NCBI GenBank assembly: GCA_035527715.1
Contig: DATKZY010000044.1
Span: 1 to 62,646 of the forward strand
Source: DSUN01 sp035527715
GTDB lineage: Bacteria; Planctomycetota; PUPC01; DSUN01
Direction: 5' to 3'
DNA length: 62,646 bases
Both the position numbers and the translations under genes were made by a program. The first letter of the stretch is position 1. Each line of letters opens with the position of its first letter. This document shows, in pieces, positions 16,423 to 25,216 of this stretch. The notes beneath the pieces are model-generated. The model saw only the letters and a list, made by a program, of their open reading frames with translations, had not been told where the DNA came from and searched no databases.

Positions 16423-16785
16423 ATGACGCGTCGCAAGTTCCCACGGGTGAAGGCGGGATGGGCGGTGGAATACCGGGAGGTGAGCGACAAGGAGTTCCAG
16501 ACGAGCTCCGTGTCGGGCCTCGCGGTGGACATTTCCGGGGGCGGCATCTGCCTGGAGGCGAAGCAGGAGGTGGCGCCGGGCACGATGGTGGCCATTGACC
16601 TGCACTCGCCGGACTTCGAGGCCCCGATCCTCGCGCTCGCGAAGGTCGTGTGGTGCAAGAAGCGGCTGTTCTCGGAGGTCTACGACGTGGGCGCGGAGTT
16701 CCTGTGGTCCGGCTGGGGCGACTCGAGCGCCCAGTCGAAGATCGTCGAGTACGTGAGGCAGCGCGTGCCCAAGGACGCCGACTAG
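16423..16785 (+). CDS. PilZ-domain c-di-GMP-binding protein
   Basis: The 120-residue protein is a single PilZ domain. It has the RxxxR motif (RKFPR, residues 4-8) and the D/NxSxxG motif (DISGGG, about residues 35-40), the two segments that grip cyclic di-GMP. The start is ATG 16423 with GAGGAGAGGC upstream; an earlier GTG at 16405 is in frame but would overlap the ribosome-binding site. The gene directly precedes a sugar transferase (39-nt gap), so c-di-GMP may control exopolysaccharide initiation through it. Confidence 0.85.
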   Translation: MTRRKFPRVKAGWAVEYREVSDKEFQTSSVSGLAVDISGGGICLEAKQEVAPGTMVAIDLHSPDFEAPILALAKVVWCKKRLFSEVYDVGAEFLWSGWGDSSAQSKIVEYVRQRVPKDAD

Positions 16786-16824
16786 ACCCCCGCCGCCGGC
16801 GGACCCGCAGGCCCCGTCGCCACT

Positions 16825-17469
16825 ATGAAGCCCCCAGTTGCCCAGCCGCCGCCGGCGCCCAGCCGCCGCAGCTACCGAATCGCCAAGCGGGCCCTCGACT
16901 TCGCCGTGGCCCTGCTGGGCCTCGTCGCGCTCTCGTGGCTGCTCGGGCTGGTGGCGCTGCTGGTGAAGCTGACCTCGCGCGGACCCGTCTTCTTCCACCA
17001 GGCGCGGGCCGGGATGGGCGGCAGGCCATTTGTGCTGCGGAAGTTCCGCTCGATGCGGGTGGACGCCGAGCTCGAGCAGCGCGAGCTGGCGCGCCGCAAC
17101 GAGATGGACGGCCCGATCTTCAAGATGCGGCGCGACCCGCGAATCACGCGCCTCGGGCGCTTCCTGCGGCGCTCGAGCCTGGACGAGTTGCCCCAGCTCC
17201 TCAACGTGCTGGCGGGCCAGATGAGCCTGGTGGGCCCGCGGCCTCTGCCCCTGGACGAGGCGGAGCACCTGGCGCCCGAGCACCGGCACCGGCACGACGT
17301 GCCGCCCGGCCTCACCGGCCTGTGGCAGGTGCGCGGGCGGAACGACCTGCCCTACGCCGAGATGATGCGGCTGGACCTTGAGTACGCGTGCCGCTGCTCG
17401 CTGGGGCTGGACCTGCGCATCCTTCTCGCCACCGTGCCGGCCGTGCTGTCGGGCCGCGGCGCCTTCTGA
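16825..17469 (+). CDS. Undecaprenyl-phosphate sugar-1-phosphate transferase (bacterial sugar transferase)
   Basis: The 214-residue protein is the compact monotopic form of the family (PglC/WcaJ C-terminal type). It has one N-terminal membrane helix (about 28-50), then KLTSRGPVFFHQARAG, LRKFRSM, RRSSLDELPQLLNVL, MSLVGPRPL and GLTGLWQVRGRNDL. It moves a sugar-1-phosphate from a nucleotide sugar to undecaprenyl phosphate, starting surface polysaccharide synthesis on the inner face of the membrane. The catalytic Asp of the family lies in SLDELPQ. The sugar is not predictable. It ends 11 nt from a convergent gene. Confidence 0.9.
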   Translation: MKPPVAQPPPAPSRRSYRIAKRALDFAVALLGLVALSWLLGLVALLVKLTSRGPVFFHQARAGMGGRPFVLRKFRSMRVDAELEQRELARRNEMDGPIFKMRRDPRITRLGRFLRRSSLDELPQLLNVLAGQMSLVGPRPLPLDEAEHLAPEHRHRHDVPPGLTGLWQVRGRNDLPYAEMMRLDLEYACRCSLGLDLRILLATVPAVLSGRGAF

Positions 17470-17480
17470 GGCCCATGCGG

Positions 17481-18011
17481 CTACTTCGGGCTTGCGGGCA
17501 GGGGGGGCCACTGGAGCGAGAGCTTCGGCCAGTCGTCCCGCGGGCACAGGAGGATGAGGATGCGATCGCCGTGGTCCTCGTTGAACTCGGGCACGGCGCG
17601 CCTGGCCACGGCGCGGTAGATGCTCGTCGTGCGGCCCATGGCGGGCGGGAGGGGCTGGAAACTGCACTCCGTCAGCCCGCCGAAGTGCTCGACCTTCATC
17701 CCCCGGTCCAGCTCGTAGTACCGCTGCTTGCCGTCCACCACCACGCAGAACCAGAGCGGCGCCTTGCGGGGCCACACGGCTGCCTGGGCGCGTCCCGGGC
17801 GGACCACGTGCTCGAGGGACTCGATGATCCTGGCGGGCAGGCCCTCGTTGGCGAACCTCATCGGCGCGGGCACGGCCTTGGGGGGAGGGGGCAACGTGTC
17901 GTCCTTGTGCACCTCGGCCGGCCTGCGAGCACGCGCAGAGAGCACGAAGGCTGCGGCGACGATTGCCGATCCCCCGACGACGATCAGCACGGCCTTGGTG
18001 GTTCGTTTCAC
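17481..18011 (-). CDS. Unrecognised membrane-anchored protein
   Basis: The 176-residue protein has an N-terminal hydrophobic anchor (about residues 7-25, preceded by MKRTTK). A proline-rich linker (TLPPPPKAVPAP) follows, then a small globular domain (PLWFCVVVDGKQRYYELD, RILILLCPRDDWPKL). No family is recognised. The anchor and polar remainder suggest a periplasmic single-domain protein. It has its own strong promoter divergent from the HEAT gene. Confidence 0.6.
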   Translation of the reverse strand: MKRTTKAVLIVVGGSAIVAAAFVLSARARRPAEVHKDDTLPPPPKAVPAPMRFANEGLPARIIESLEHVVRPGRAQAAVWPRKAPLWFCVVVDGKQRYYELDRGMKVEHFGGLTECSFQPLPPAMGRTTSIYRAVARRAVPEFNEDHGDRILILLCPRDDWPKLSLQWPPLPASPK

Positions 18012-18068
18012 GGCGTATTCCCCTGCCCGGCGGCGGCCAATGCCCGGTCCAGGAAACCATCCCGTGCT

Positions 18069-18097
18069 AATATACCTTTGCCAGGCGCAATGGTCAA
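18069..18097 (-). promoter_or_regulatory. Promoter of the membrane-anchored protein gene
   Basis: Minus strand TTGACC (18097-18092), 17 nt, TATATT (18074-18069). Confidence 0.6.
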
Positions 18098-18118
18098 GGG
18101 ATTTTCCGCCGATGGCTC

Positions 18119-18147
18119 TTGCATGTGGCCCCGTGCTCTGCTACAAT
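18119..18147 (+). promoter_or_regulatory. Promoter of the HEAT-repeat/mraY unit
   Basis: TTGCAT (18119-18124), 17 nt, TACAAT (18142-18147), 50 nt before the TTG start. Divergent from the promoter at 18069-18097. Confidence 0.6.
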
Positions 18148-18197
18148 CCTGAGCGTTCCCCCTCCGAGGCACCCTCCCCGCTGAATCGAGTCGGCTG

Positions 18198-19013
18198 TTG
18201 CGCTCCCTTGTGGCCCTGCTGTTGCCGCACCGCTGGAAGGGCAAGCTGGCCGAGGCCGAGCGCCTGCTGCGCGCCGCGACGCCGCCGACGGGTCTCGGCG
18301 CGAAGCTCGATGCCTGGCTGGCCTCGCCCGCCTGGGAGCTGCGCAATGCGGCGGTCAAGCTCATTGCGCGGGCGCGCGACCACGACCGCTATGCCCGTCT
18401 GCTGGCGAAGCTGGGCGACCGTTCCGAGGCGGGCATCGTGCGCCGCAACGCCGCCGAGGCGGTGGCCCGGCTCGGCCTTCGCACGGCGCCGGCCCGCGCC
18501 GCGCTCGTGCGCGCCTTGGCCGACCCCTACTGGGAGGTGCGCAGCGAGGCGGCGATGGCGCTGGCCGGGCTCTTCCCGCCCGCCGAGGACCTCGAGCTGG
18601 CGCTCCTTCAGGCCCTGCGCGGCTCGCGCGCGGGCGCCGCGCCACGCATCCGCGAGGCGAACTTCGAGGTGCGAATGGCCTGCGCCCTCGCCCTCGGGCA
18701 CCTGGGGCTGTCGCGGACCGCGTTCGATGCCCTTCGGGCGCTGGCCGACGACGATTCGTGGCTCGTCCGCAGCCAGGCGGCGGTGGCCATCGCCCACTTC
18801 GTCGGCCGCCACCCCGACCTGTTCGGCGAGGCACGCACCCGCCTCGAGGAGGTGGACCGCCTGTCGGAAGGCTGCGTGCCCTACTTCATCCACCGCGAGG
18901 TGTTGGACTTCGTTCTCCGCGCGGTCGAGGAGGGGCCGCAGGCTCTTACGGCGGAGCGTCTCGGCCCCTGCTACCTCAGCCCCAAGGCCGGCTGGAACCG
19001 CGTGAGGAGATGA
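18198..19013 (+). CDS. HEAT-repeat protein
   Basis: The 271-residue protein is made of HEAT/armadillo-type helical pairs, recognisable as SPAWELRNAAVKLIAR, GIVRRNAAEAVARLGL, DPYWEVRSEAAMALAGL, NFEVRMACALALGHLG and DSWLVRSQAAVAIAHFV. Such repeats form a curved protein-binding scaffold. The partner is unknown. The start is TTG 18198; GTG 18210 is an alternative. It is followed by mraY 52 nt later and may be cotranscribed with it. Confidence 0.75.
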   Translation: MRSLVALLLPHRWKGKLAEAERLLRAATPPTGLGAKLDAWLASPAWELRNAAVKLIARARDHDRYARLLAKLGDRSEAGIVRRNAAEAVARLGLRTAPARAALVRALADPYWEVRSEAAMALAGLFPPAEDLELALLQALRGSRAGAAPRIREANFEVRMACALALGHLGLSRTAFDALRALADDDSWLVRSQAAVAIAHFVGRHPDLFGEARTRLEEVDRLSEGCVPYFIHREVLDFVLRAVEEGPQALTAERLGPCYLSPKAGWNRVRR

Positions 19014-19065
19014 GGCCGCCATCTGGGGCGTGGAATCCGCAATCTGGGATAACGGCGACTGACCC

Positions 19066-20166
19066 ATGCTGTATCTGCTGCGCCATCTCGAGGACTGGTT
19101 CGGGCCCTTCCGGCTCTTCGGCTACTGGAGCTTCCGCTCGATGGGCGCCGTGGTGACGGCGCTGGCGGTGAGCCTGCTGCTCGGGCCGCTCGTCATCCGC
19201 CTGCTGCGGCGCCATGGCGCCCGCGACCAGGGCCGCACCTTCGGCGGCCTCAACGTCGCCAGCAAGGAGGGCACGCCCACGATGGGCGGGCTGCTCCTGC
19301 TCGCCAGCCTCTTCACCGCCAGCCTTCTGTGGTGCGACCTGTCGAACCAGCAGGTGCGGATCGTCCTGGCCGCGGCCCTGTACTTCGGCTCGATCGGCGC
19401 CTTCGACGACATCCTGAAGATCCGCCACCACTCCAACGAGCGCGGCCTGGCCCGCCACTGGAAGTATACCGCCCAGATCGCCTTCGGCCTCCTCGTGGGC
19501 GTGCTGTTCCTCACCGCGCCCTCGTCGCCCTACGACCACCAGGTCGCCCACACCCTCGTCCTTCCCCTCTGGAGCAAGGGGATCTACCTCGGCGCGGGGT
19601 ACCTGCTCTTCGTCGTCGTGTTCATGGTCCTCGCCTCGAACTCGGTGAACCTCACGGACGGGCTGGACGGGTTGGCCATCGTGCCCGCCATGCTGGTGGC
19701 CGCGGTGCTGGGGGTGTTCGCCTTTGTGGTGGGGAACCCCGACCCGGAGATGGCCCAGAGGCTCCTCTTCCGCCCCTTGCCGGGCTGCGACGAGCTGGTG
19801 GTCTTCGTCAGCGCCTTCCTCGGCGCCGGCGCCGGCTTTCTCTGGTTCAACTGCCACCCCGCCAGCGTGTTCATGGGCGACACAGGGTCGCTCGCCCTCG
19901 GCGGCATCCTGGGCACGCTGGCCTTGCTCGTGAAGCAGGAACTGGTGTTCTTCATCGCCGGCGGCATCTTCGTCGTCGAGGCCGGCTCGAGCTTCATCCA
20001 GGACTACATCGGCCTGAAGCTGCTCGGGCGCCGCATCTTCTTCCGCGCCCCGTACCACCACAGCCTCATGCACCAGGGCTACGGCGAAACAAAGGTCACC
20101 GTCCGCTTCTGGATCCTCTCGGCCATCTTCGCCGTCATGGCCCTCGCCACCCTGAAAGTGCGCTGA
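19066..20166 (+). CDS. mraY: Phospho-N-acetylmuramoyl-pentapeptide transferase
   Basis: The 366-residue protein has about ten transmembrane helices. All MraY signatures are present: KEGTPTMGG near the N-terminus, the Mg2+-binding pair in GAFDDILKI, NSVNLTDGLDGLA, FNCHPASVFMGDTGSL, and the C-terminal RAPYHHSLMHQG. The enzyme attaches UDP-MurNAc-pentapeptide to undecaprenyl phosphate, making lipid I at the cytoplasmic face. Its presence argues that the organism makes peptidoglycan. Unusually it is not inside a dcw cluster: its neighbours are a HEAT protein and an HtrA-like protease. Confidence 0.95.
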   Translation: MLYLLRHLEDWFGPFRLFGYWSFRSMGAVVTALAVSLLLGPLVIRLLRRHGARDQGRTFGGLNVASKEGTPTMGGLLLLASLFTASLLWCDLSNQQVRIVLAAALYFGSIGAFDDILKIRHHSNERGLARHWKYTAQIAFGLLVGVLFLTAPSSPYDHQVAHTLVLPLWSKGIYLGAGYLLFVVVFMVLASNSVNLTDGLDGLAIVPAMLVAAVLGVFAFVVGNPDPEMAQRLLFRPLPGCDELVVFVSAFLGAGAGFLWFNCHPASVFMGDTGSLALGGILGTLALLVKQELVFFIAGGIFVVEAGSSFIQDYIGLKLLGRRIFFRAPYHHSLMHQGYGETKVTVRFWILSAIFAVMALATLKVR

Positions 20167-20201
20167 GGGCATCAATCTGTTTCGTTGGCGGCCAGAACCG
20201 G

Positions 20202-20207
20202 TATAAT
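20202..20207 (+). promoter_or_regulatory. Perfect -10 (TATAAT) upstream of the HtrA-like gene
   Basis: TATAAT at 20202-20207 lies 54 nt upstream of the ATG. No good -35 is seen at 16-18 nt, so it may depend on an activator or an extended element. Confidence 0.4.
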
Positions 20208-20261
20208 GGAGGTCGTGCCATTGTTCGGCGCGGCGGCCCATTCCCATTGAGAGCATCCTGC

Positions 20262-21386
20262 ATGAAATCGGCAATCGTCCGCCTTGTCCTCCCCGCGCTT
20301 CTCGGCTTCGGCTCTGTTGCCTCGGGGGCCGAACCCGAGGCACCCGTGACCCTGCCCGACGTGCGGGCCATCGTCCGCCAGCGGCAGAACGCCGTCGTCC
20401 GCGTCGAGACCTTCGAGTCCTACCTCCCGGGCCTCGTCCGCCGAAGCGTTCGGCTCGCCAACCCCTTCCCCCTCTCCTCGAACGTCAGCGACGCCTTTTC
20501 GTTCGCCTTCTACCTGCCGTCGGCGATCTTCTATGGCCTGCGCAAGCACCTCGGCTCCGGCGTCCTCATTGATGCCGAGGGCCACGTGCTGACGAACTAC
20601 CACGTGATCAAGGGAGCCGACCGCATCGCCGTGCGGCTCGTGGACGCCGACGGCGCCCGGCGCCGGCTCGACGCCACAGTGGTCGGCACCGACCGCCACG
20701 TGGACATCGCTCTTCTGAAGGTAGACCCTGGGAAGGTCCGCCTCGTCACTGCCCCGCTGGGCGACTCCGACCAGGTGGCCCTCGGCGACTGGGTCATCGC
20801 CATCGGCAACCCCCACTACCTCACCGGCACCATCACCTGCGGCGTCGTCAGCGGACTCCACCGCCAGGTGCGGCAGAACCTCCTCGAGGACTTCATCCAG
20901 GTGGACGCCGCGGTGAACCCCGGCAACAGCGGCGGCCCCATCCTGAACACTCGCGGCGAGGTGATCGGCCTGGTGGACCTCGGGATGTTCCCCGCCAACA
21001 ACATCGGCTTCGCCATCCCCACCAACCTCATCACCCCGTTCCTCGACGATATGAAGAAGCACGGGCGCCCGCGTCGCGGCTACCTGGGCATCGGCGTGCG
21101 CGACCTCACGCCCGAGCTTGCGAAGGAAGGGGGCCTCGGCGTGGAGACCGGCGTCGTGGTGGCGGAAGTCAGCGCCTTCTCCCCCGCAGGACGGGCGGGA
21201 ATCGAGAAGGGCGACCTCGTCGAATCCGTCGGCGGCAAGAAGGCGGCCACGGCACGAGACGTCCAGATGGCCGTCCTCCGCACCCCGCCCGGCGTCGAGC
21301 TGCCCATCACCGTTCGCCGGGGCGACAAGGCCCTCGACCTCAAGCCAAAGCTCGCCCTTCGCCGCGCCCCGTTCCGGATCTTCTAG
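20262..21386 (+). CDS. HtrA/DegP-like S1C serine protease with PDZ domain
   Basis: The 374-residue protein has a signal peptide, a trypsin-like protease domain and one C-terminal PDZ domain (about 270-365: GYLGIGVRDLTPEL, AGIEKGDLVESVGGK). The catalytic triad is visible: His in TNYHVIKG (near 115), Asp in RHVDIALLK (near 147), and Ser in NPGNSGGP (near 225). It would degrade or chaperone damaged envelope proteins. ATG 20262 was chosen for the signal peptide. A far longer in-frame extension runs antisense-free across mraY but is a shadow. Confidence 0.9.
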   Translation: MKSAIVRLVLPALLGFGSVASGAEPEAPVTLPDVRAIVRQRQNAVVRVETFESYLPGLVRRSVRLANPFPLSSNVSDAFSFAFYLPSAIFYGLRKHLGSGVLIDAEGHVLTNYHVIKGADRIAVRLVDADGARRRLDATVVGTDRHVDIALLKVDPGKVRLVTAPLGDSDQVALGDWVIAIGNPHYLTGTITCGVVSGLHRQVRQNLLEDFIQVDAAVNPGNSGGPILNTRGEVIGLVDLGMFPANNIGFAIPTNLITPFLDDMKKHGRPRRGYLGIGVRDLTPELAKEGGLGVETGVVVAEVSAFSPAGRAGIEKGDLVESVGGKKAATARDVQMAVLRTPPGVELPITVRRGDKALDLKPKLALRRAPFRIF

Positions 21387-21407
21387 CTCCCGAGCCGGGG
21401 GCCGCCT

Positions 21408-23096
21408 GTGACCGCACGCTGGCTCCAACCCTCGCGCCTCGCCCTCCTTGGCGTCCTGGGCATCTACGCCGCCCTCGCGGCCGCCGTGCAAACGCACTGC
21501 GCGGATCTGCTGACCTCGGATGGCGAGTGCTATCTGCGGATGGCGGAGAGCTATGCGAAGGGCGACTTCCGCCACGCGGTGTTCGGCCACTGGTCGCCGC
21601 TGGGGGCGTGGCTCGCGACGCCGCTGGTCGTGGCGGGCATGGCGCCGCGAGTTGCGTTCCGCGTGATGCTCGGGCTGTGGGGGGCGCTGTGCGTCGTCGG
21701 CACCTGGCGGGTCGCAGCACGCCTCGGCATGAGCCGGCGGCTGCGGACCGCTGTCGCGGCCTGCGCCGCGCTCCTGGCCGCCGAGTTCTCGGTGGACCAC
21801 CGCGTTGACCTGTTGCTCGCCGCGACGCTGCTGTTCTACCTCGATGCGGCGATGGATGAGCGCCTGCTCCACTCGCGGAAATGGGCGCTGTGGGTGGGCG
21901 TGCTCGGCGGCATCGCGTATCTCGCCAAGCTCTACGCCTTGCCCTTCTTCGCCGCTCACTTCACCTCCATCGTGCTGGCTCGTGCTTGGATCGAGTCACG
22001 CGTCACGCGTCACGCGTCACGCGACGACTTCGAGCCGGAGCCGACGATGGCGCACGAGCAATTGCGAATGCCCTGGCGGCGCGCCGCCCTCGCCTGGGCG
22101 CTCGGCCTGGCCGGCTTCGCCCTCGTCGCCGCGCCGTGGGTGGCCGCGCTGTCGGCCAAGTACGGGCGGCTGACGTTTGGGACCGCCGCCGCCACGTCCT
22201 ACGCCCTCGTGGGGCCGGGCAGCGGCGACGCGCGGACGGAGGCGATCACGGGCCTCCACCGCCCGCCCGCCGACGCGCCGAACGTGTGGCAGGACGCCCT
22301 TCGCGAGTTCCCAATCCCCAAGGCGCCTGCACAACAAGCCGGCCTTGCCGCGAAGCTGCGCATCGCCGGCGCCAACGCGGTCGTGATCCTCGGCCATATC
22401 GCGGCGCTCGACGAGTTCCGCCTCGGCCTCGTCGCCCTGGCCCTCCTGCCCGTGGCCCTCGTGTGGACGCGGCGGGACCCCGAGCGCGCCTTCGCCTATG
22501 CCGCCGTGCTCCTGGCGGTCGGCGTTTTCTGCGGAGGCTACGCCTTCATCCAGGCCGCCAACGCCCGCTACTTCTGGTTCGTCTTTCTCGTGCTCGCGGC
22601 GGCGGCGTTCCATTTCGTCGGCCTGGTGCCCGCGTGGCTGCGCCGCAAGGCGTCGGAGCAACGCCTCCTGGCGGTGTTGCTCGTGACCGTCGCCGTCATC
22701 TCGTTCGGCTTCCATCCCGTGCGGTCGGTGGCCGACCTGTTGCGCCGCCCCCCGCCGGGGCGCGAGCACAGGCTGGTGGCGCAGCGGCTCAGGGAGATGG
22801 GCATCAAGGGGCCGCTCGCCTCGCTCGGCGAGCGCGGGTGGTGGAACGGATTGCACACCGCCTACTACCTCGACGCCAAGTATGCGGGGACGCCGGCGGC
22901 GAGGAACCCGAAGGACATAGTGGCCGAGATGCGCGGGGCCACCGCGGTGACGCTGCTGGTGTGGGGTGATGCGCCGATGGCCACCGTGCTCAGAGTGGAG
23001 GCCGCCCCCGTGCTTGAGCCGCTCGGCACAATCTCCGCGCAGGGCGGAGACGTGGCGGTGTTCCGCCTGCGGCCCGGCGCGGAGGAACCAAGATGA
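21408..23096 (+). CDS. Polytopic GT-C/ArnT-like glycosyltransferase family protein
   Basis: The 562-residue protein has about 11-12 membrane helices and a soluble C-terminal end. An acidic pair in the first outside loop (TSDGECYLRMAESYAKGDF) is in the place where dolichyl/undecaprenyl-phosphate-sugar transferases of the GT-C (GT39/83-like) group carry catalytic acids. The start is GTG 21408. A perfect 4x tandem 7-mer (21996-22023) lies inside the coding sequence in a polar loop (SRVTRHASRDD). The gene overlaps the next one by ATGA, so the two are likely made together. Donor and acceptor are unknown. Confidence 0.6.
   Translation: MTARWLQPSRLALLGVLGIYAALAAAVQTHCADLLTSDGECYLRMAESYAKGDFRHAVFGHWSPLGAWLATPLVVAGMAPRVAFRVMLGLWGALCVVGTWRVAARLGMSRRLRTAVAACAALLAAEFSVDHRVDLLLAATLLFYLDAAMDERLLHSRKWALWVGVLGGIAYLAKLYALPFFAAHFTSIVLARAWIESRVTRHASRDDFEPEPTMAHEQLRMPWRRAALAWALGLAGFALVAAPWVAALSAKYGRLTFGTAAATSYALVGPGSGDARTEAITGLHRPPADAPNVWQDALREFPIPKAPAQQAGLAAKLRIAGANAVVILGHIAALDEFRLGLVALALLPVALVWTRRDPERAFAYAAVLLAVGVFCGGYAFIQAANARYFWFVFLVLAAAAFHFVGLVPAWLRRKASEQRLLAVLLVTVAVISFGFHPVRSVADLLRRPPPGREHRLVAQRLREMGIKGPLASLGERGWWNGLHTAYYLDAKYAGTPAARNPKDIVAEMRGATAVTLLVWGDAPMATVLRVEAAPVLEPLGTISAQGGDVAVFRLRPGAEEPR
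21996..22023 (+). repeat. Four perfect tandem TCACGCG heptamers inside a coding region
   Basis: TCACGCG occurs four times head to tail. Because 7 is not a multiple of 3, gain or loss of a unit would shift the frame of the membrane glycosyltransferase-like gene. Confidence 0.95.
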
Positions 23097-24682
23097 CCCC
23101 GCGCAGGCTCTTCCTCCTCATCGGCGGGTCGGTTCTGGCCGTGGCGCTGCCGCTCGCGGTCAACCCGTCGCTCCACCTGCGTGCCGACGCGATGAGCAAC
23201 ACGGCCCTCGCCCACGCGGTCCGCCGCCACGGCCTGCCGCCGCCCGACCCCTACCTGGCGGGGCAGCCGCTCCAGTACCACTGGGGCTACAACGCGGCCG
23301 TCGCGGGCCTGAGCGCGCTCACGGGCCTCGACCCGCTGCCGCTGATGGTGTGGCTGGGGCCGGTGGCACTGGGCGTGGTGCTCGTGGCCGGGGCGCGAAT
23401 CGTCCGCCGCGCGGGCGGGAGCAACGAGGGGGCCGCCCTCGCGGCCCTGTTGGCCCTGGTCGGCCTCAACGGCTGGGGCTGGGGCATCCTGGCCGTGCGC
23501 TGGGCGGCCGGCGAGGCCAGTTCCGCGGCGTCGCTCGACGGCGGCGTCAGCTCGTTCCTGCCGCTGATGGTCTGCGGCTACGACGTGCGGCTGGCCTTCT
23601 TCGCCACCAAGGCGCTGGTGGCTACCTCGTTCATCTGGTGCCTCGCCCTCGTGGCGGTGGCGGTGGGCGCGCTGGCGCGGCTCCTGTGCGAGGGCGGGTG
23701 GCGGCACGGCGCAGTCTTCGCACTGGCCGCGGCCGGGGCCTCGTGCGCCACGGCGCACGTTGGGGCCGGCCTGCTGATGCTGGCGCTGGCGTGGCTGGCC
23801 ATCGTGCTCTCTGTGGCCCGCCGCCGCCCCGAGCTGGTCCCCCCCAGGCGGCCGGCCCTGGCGCTCGGATTCGTCGGCGTCGGCCTCGCCCTGTTCGTTC
23901 CCTACCTCGTCCTCGTCTCGGGAGGAGCGGCGGCGCGCGAGCGGCTGGCGTGGGCGGCGCTGCCCGACGCGTCCCACCTGCTCGGGGCAGCGGCGGGCCT
24001 GGCGCCGCTGGCGGCGTGCGTGGCCGTCGTTGGGCGGCCGACGCGCTGGCGAATCGAGCACGTCTGGCTCTGGTTCCTCGCGGCGGGGTTTGCCGCGGCC
24101 TTCCTGGTGGTGCGGGTGGTGGACGGCGTGGAGACGAAGTTCCTCTTCGTCGCCGCGATGCTCCTGGCCTTCTACGTCGGGAGCCTTGCGGGGGAGCTGA
24201 CGCCGCGTCGGCGTCGCCTGCTGTGGCTCGTGGCGGCGAGCGCGGTGCCGACGACGCTGCTGGGCCTCGTGGCCTACGCGCGGGCGCCCGACACCATCGG
24301 CCTCTCGCGGTCGGAGGCAGCGGCCTTCGACTGGATCGCCCGCAACGCCCCGCCCGACGCCGTGGTCGTAGCCCGCGAGCGGTCCACGCTCGTGCCCATT
24401 CTGGCGCGGCGCGACCTCTACGTGCCCGACCGCCTGGGCTTCCACCGGGCCGCCCGCTACGACCCCGCCGTGTGGCAGCGACGCACCGAGCAGATGCGGC
24501 GCCTCTTCGACCGCGGCGAGGTCGCCGCCGTGCTCGATGCCATCGCCGCCGAGCTGCGCCGCCCCGTGCTTCTCCTCGCGCGCGCGAGCGAGATGCGCGT
24601 GGACGCCCCCCGCCTCCGCCCCCTCTTCTCGGCGGGCGACATCCAGGTGCTGAGGCTCGAGGGGCCGCACGAAGCGCCATAG
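23093..24682 (+). CDS. Second polytopic GT-C-like membrane protein
   Basis: The 529-residue protein has about 11 predicted membrane helices. Short periplasmic motifs such as NPSLHLRADAMSNT, QYHWGYN and NGWGWG recall the DUF2298/YYY-type membrane proteins, themselves GT-C-like. A soluble C-terminal part (about 415-529) holds DWIARNAPPDAVVVARE, a segment common after the membrane domain in GT39-like proteins. Its start overlaps the upstream gene by 4 nt. The pair probably builds or transfers a lipid-linked sugar; this is inference. Confidence 0.6.
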   Translation: MTPRRLFLLIGGSVLAVALPLAVNPSLHLRADAMSNTALAHAVRRHGLPPPDPYLAGQPLQYHWGYNAAVAGLSALTGLDPLPLMVWLGPVALGVVLVAGARIVRRAGGSNEGAALAALLALVGLNGWGWGILAVRWAAGEASSAASLDGGVSSFLPLMVCGYDVRLAFFATKALVATSFIWCLALVAVAVGALARLLCEGGWRHGAVFALAAAGASCATAHVGAGLLMLALAWLAIVLSVARRRPELVPPRRPALALGFVGVGLALFVPYLVLVSGGAAARERLAWAALPDASHLLGAAAGLAPLAACVAVVGRPTRWRIEHVWLWFLAAGFAAAFLVVRVVDGVETKFLFVAAMLLAFYVGSLAGELTPRRRRLLWLVAASAVPTTLLGLVAYARAPDTIGLSRSEAAAFDWIARNAPPDAVVVARERSTLVPILARRDLYVPDRLGFHRAARYDPAVWQRRTEQMRRLFDRGEVAAVLDAIAAELRRPVLLLARASEMRVDAPRLRPLFSAGDIQVLRLEGPHEAP

Positions 24683-24727
24683 ACTCTTCGGTCGTGATTC
24701 GTGCGCGCCTTGTGCGCATGTCCGCGA

Positions 24728-24791
24728 GGATGAATGGATGGGTGGATGGGTGCCAGACAATCATCCATTCATCCACCCATCCAATCATCCC
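24728..24791 (+). repeat. Intergenic hairpin repeat, CAGACA-core family, copy 1
   Basis: Arms of ATGGATGG-type heptamers and their complements flank the core GGGTGCCAGACAATCATCC. The core also occurs inverted at 27080-27150. Confidence 0.75.
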
Positions 24792-24836
24792 CTTTGGTTG
24801 CGGCCACTGGCCGCGTTGAGAGGAGCCAATCCTTCC

Positions 24837-25214
24837 ATGCCGACCCAGGCGCCGGAGGCACACACCCGCCCGCGCGACCGAAGCGCCGCCCGCGCCAGCA
24901 AGCGGCGGAGGCGGCTGTGGTTCGACATCGCGTCGTGGGGCACCACCGTTGTCATCGTGATCGCGGTGGGCCTGGTCGTCTACTGGCGGGTCACCAGCGT
25001 GCTGCGGGAGGACCGCCGCGAGAAGCAGGCCGAGATCGAATTCCGCCAGGCCCTTCGCGGCAACCTGACTGCCCCTGCCGACCTCGACCGTGCCGCCGAC
25101 CGCCTCCGCGCCCTCATCGCCGCCTACCCCGACACCGAATCCGCCCGCAAGGCCCAGGCCGAGCTGGCGAACCTTGAGAAGGCTAGAGAAGCGCACGGCA
25201 ACCACCACCCGTGA
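24837..25214 (+). CDS. Unrecognised small single-pass membrane protein with TPR-like tail
   Basis: The 125-residue protein has a basic N-terminus (RPRDRSAARASKRRRR) and one membrane helix (about 34-52: TTVVIVIAVGLVVYW). A helical tail follows with a pattern like one TPR/YfgM-type pair (AADRLRALIAAYPDTESARKAQAELANL). ATG 24837 has GAGAGGAG upstream. No function is assigned. Confidence 0.6.
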   Translation: MPTQAPEAHTRPRDRSAARASKRRRRLWFDIASWGTTVVIVIAVGLVVYWRVTSVLREDRREKQAEIEFRQALRGNLTAPADLDRAADRLRALIAAYPDTESARKAQAELANLEKAREAHGNHHP

Positions 25215-25216
25215 CG

